A stretch of DNA of 5,312 nt from RGIG1828 sp045586905 (GTDB taxonomy: Bacteria; Bacillota; Clostridia; UMGS1810). A program made the position numbers and the translations under genes. Location: contig JAZNBF010000112.1 in assembly GCA_045586905.1 (NCBI GenBank), positions 1-5,312 of the forward strand, written 5' to 3'. Below are positions 5,160 through 5,312 of this stretch, in pieces. Position 1 is the first letter of the stretch. The number at the start of each line of letters is the position of its first letter. The notes under the pieces are model-generated. The model was not told the origin of the DNA. It saw nothing but the letters and a program-made list of their open reading frames with translations, and made no database searches.

Positions 5160-5312
5160 ATGAAAGCAATAACAAATGCTCAGATCGTTTTAGAAAATGG
5201 TATCATCTGGGATGGTATCATTCTCATAGATAACGATAAAATAGCTGATTTTGGAACGTCTCGCGACATTGAAATCCCCACAGGCGCTGAAGTTATTGAT
5301 GCAAAAGGCGCT
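5160..5312 (+). CDS. Amidohydrolase family protein, NagA-like (N-acetylglucosamine-6-phosphate deacetylase-like), C-terminus beyond window
   Basis: The first 51 codons are visible and open to the window edge. They read as the N-terminal beta-sandwich of metal-dependent amidohydrolases: MKAITNAQIVLENGIIWDGIILIDNDKIADFG, then IPTGAEVIDAKGA, the usual lead-in to the PGxIDxHxHG metal-binding segment, which lies outside the window. The layout matches N-acetylglucosamine-6-phosphate deacetylases, which remove acetate from GlcNAc-6-P in the cytoplasm ahead of NagB; dihydroorotase- or imidazolonepropionase-type relatives begin in a similar way. AAAGGA (5145-5150) is 9 bases before the ATG. Being just downstream of a NagB-like gene supports an amino-sugar role, but that neighbour is divergent, so the substrate may be as well. 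The gene probably depends on readthrough of the hairpin before it, since no clear promoter is seen in the 86-base gap. Confidence 0.72.
   Translation, partial: MKAITNAQIVLENGIIWDGIILIDNDKIADFGTSRDIEIPTGAEVIDAKGA

Overview
The window looks like part of an accessory metabolic region from an AT-rich Gram-positive bacterium, most likely an anaerobic Clostridia-type Bacillota. The grounds are strong AGGAGG-type ribosome binding sites, clear sigma-A promoters (TTGACA-17-TATACT is the best), A/T-flanked hairpin terminators, and the protein families present. Species cannot be named from this sequence.

Layout, left to right: (1) an opine (octopine/nopaline-type) dehydrogenase gene on the minus strand, cut by the left window edge; (2) a 164 bp divergent promoter region; (3) an AraC-family regulator on the plus strand; (4) a bidirectional terminator serving the regulator and the convergent gene to its right; (5) a complete minus-strand gene for a neutral-ceramidase-like amidohydrolase with no secretion signal; (6) a divergent intergenic region with several inverted repeats; (7) a plus-strand PfkB sugar kinase (fructokinase-like) reduced to its first 76 residues; (8) a strong promoter preceded by a roughly 21 bp direct repeat; (9) a complete plus-strand NagB-superfamily protein (glucosamine-6-phosphate deaminase/isomerase-like) with altered catalytic and phosphate-loop residues; (10) a strong hairpin with a competing alternative fold; (11) the first 51 codons of an amidohydrolase (NagA-like), cut by the right edge.

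Taken together, most of the enzymes act on carbon-nitrogen bonds: secondary-amine oxidoreduction (opine dehydrogenase), amide hydrolysis (ceramidase-like and NagA-like) and amino-sugar deamination/isomerisation (NagB-like). A sugar kinase once sat beside them. A reasonable inference is a catabolic locus for an N-substituted sugar or amino-acid conjugate rather than the standard GlcNAc route. The divergent enzyme active sites fit a non-standard substrate, but the substrate cannot be read from the sequence. No RNA gene, CRISPR array, insertion sequence or phage gene was seen.
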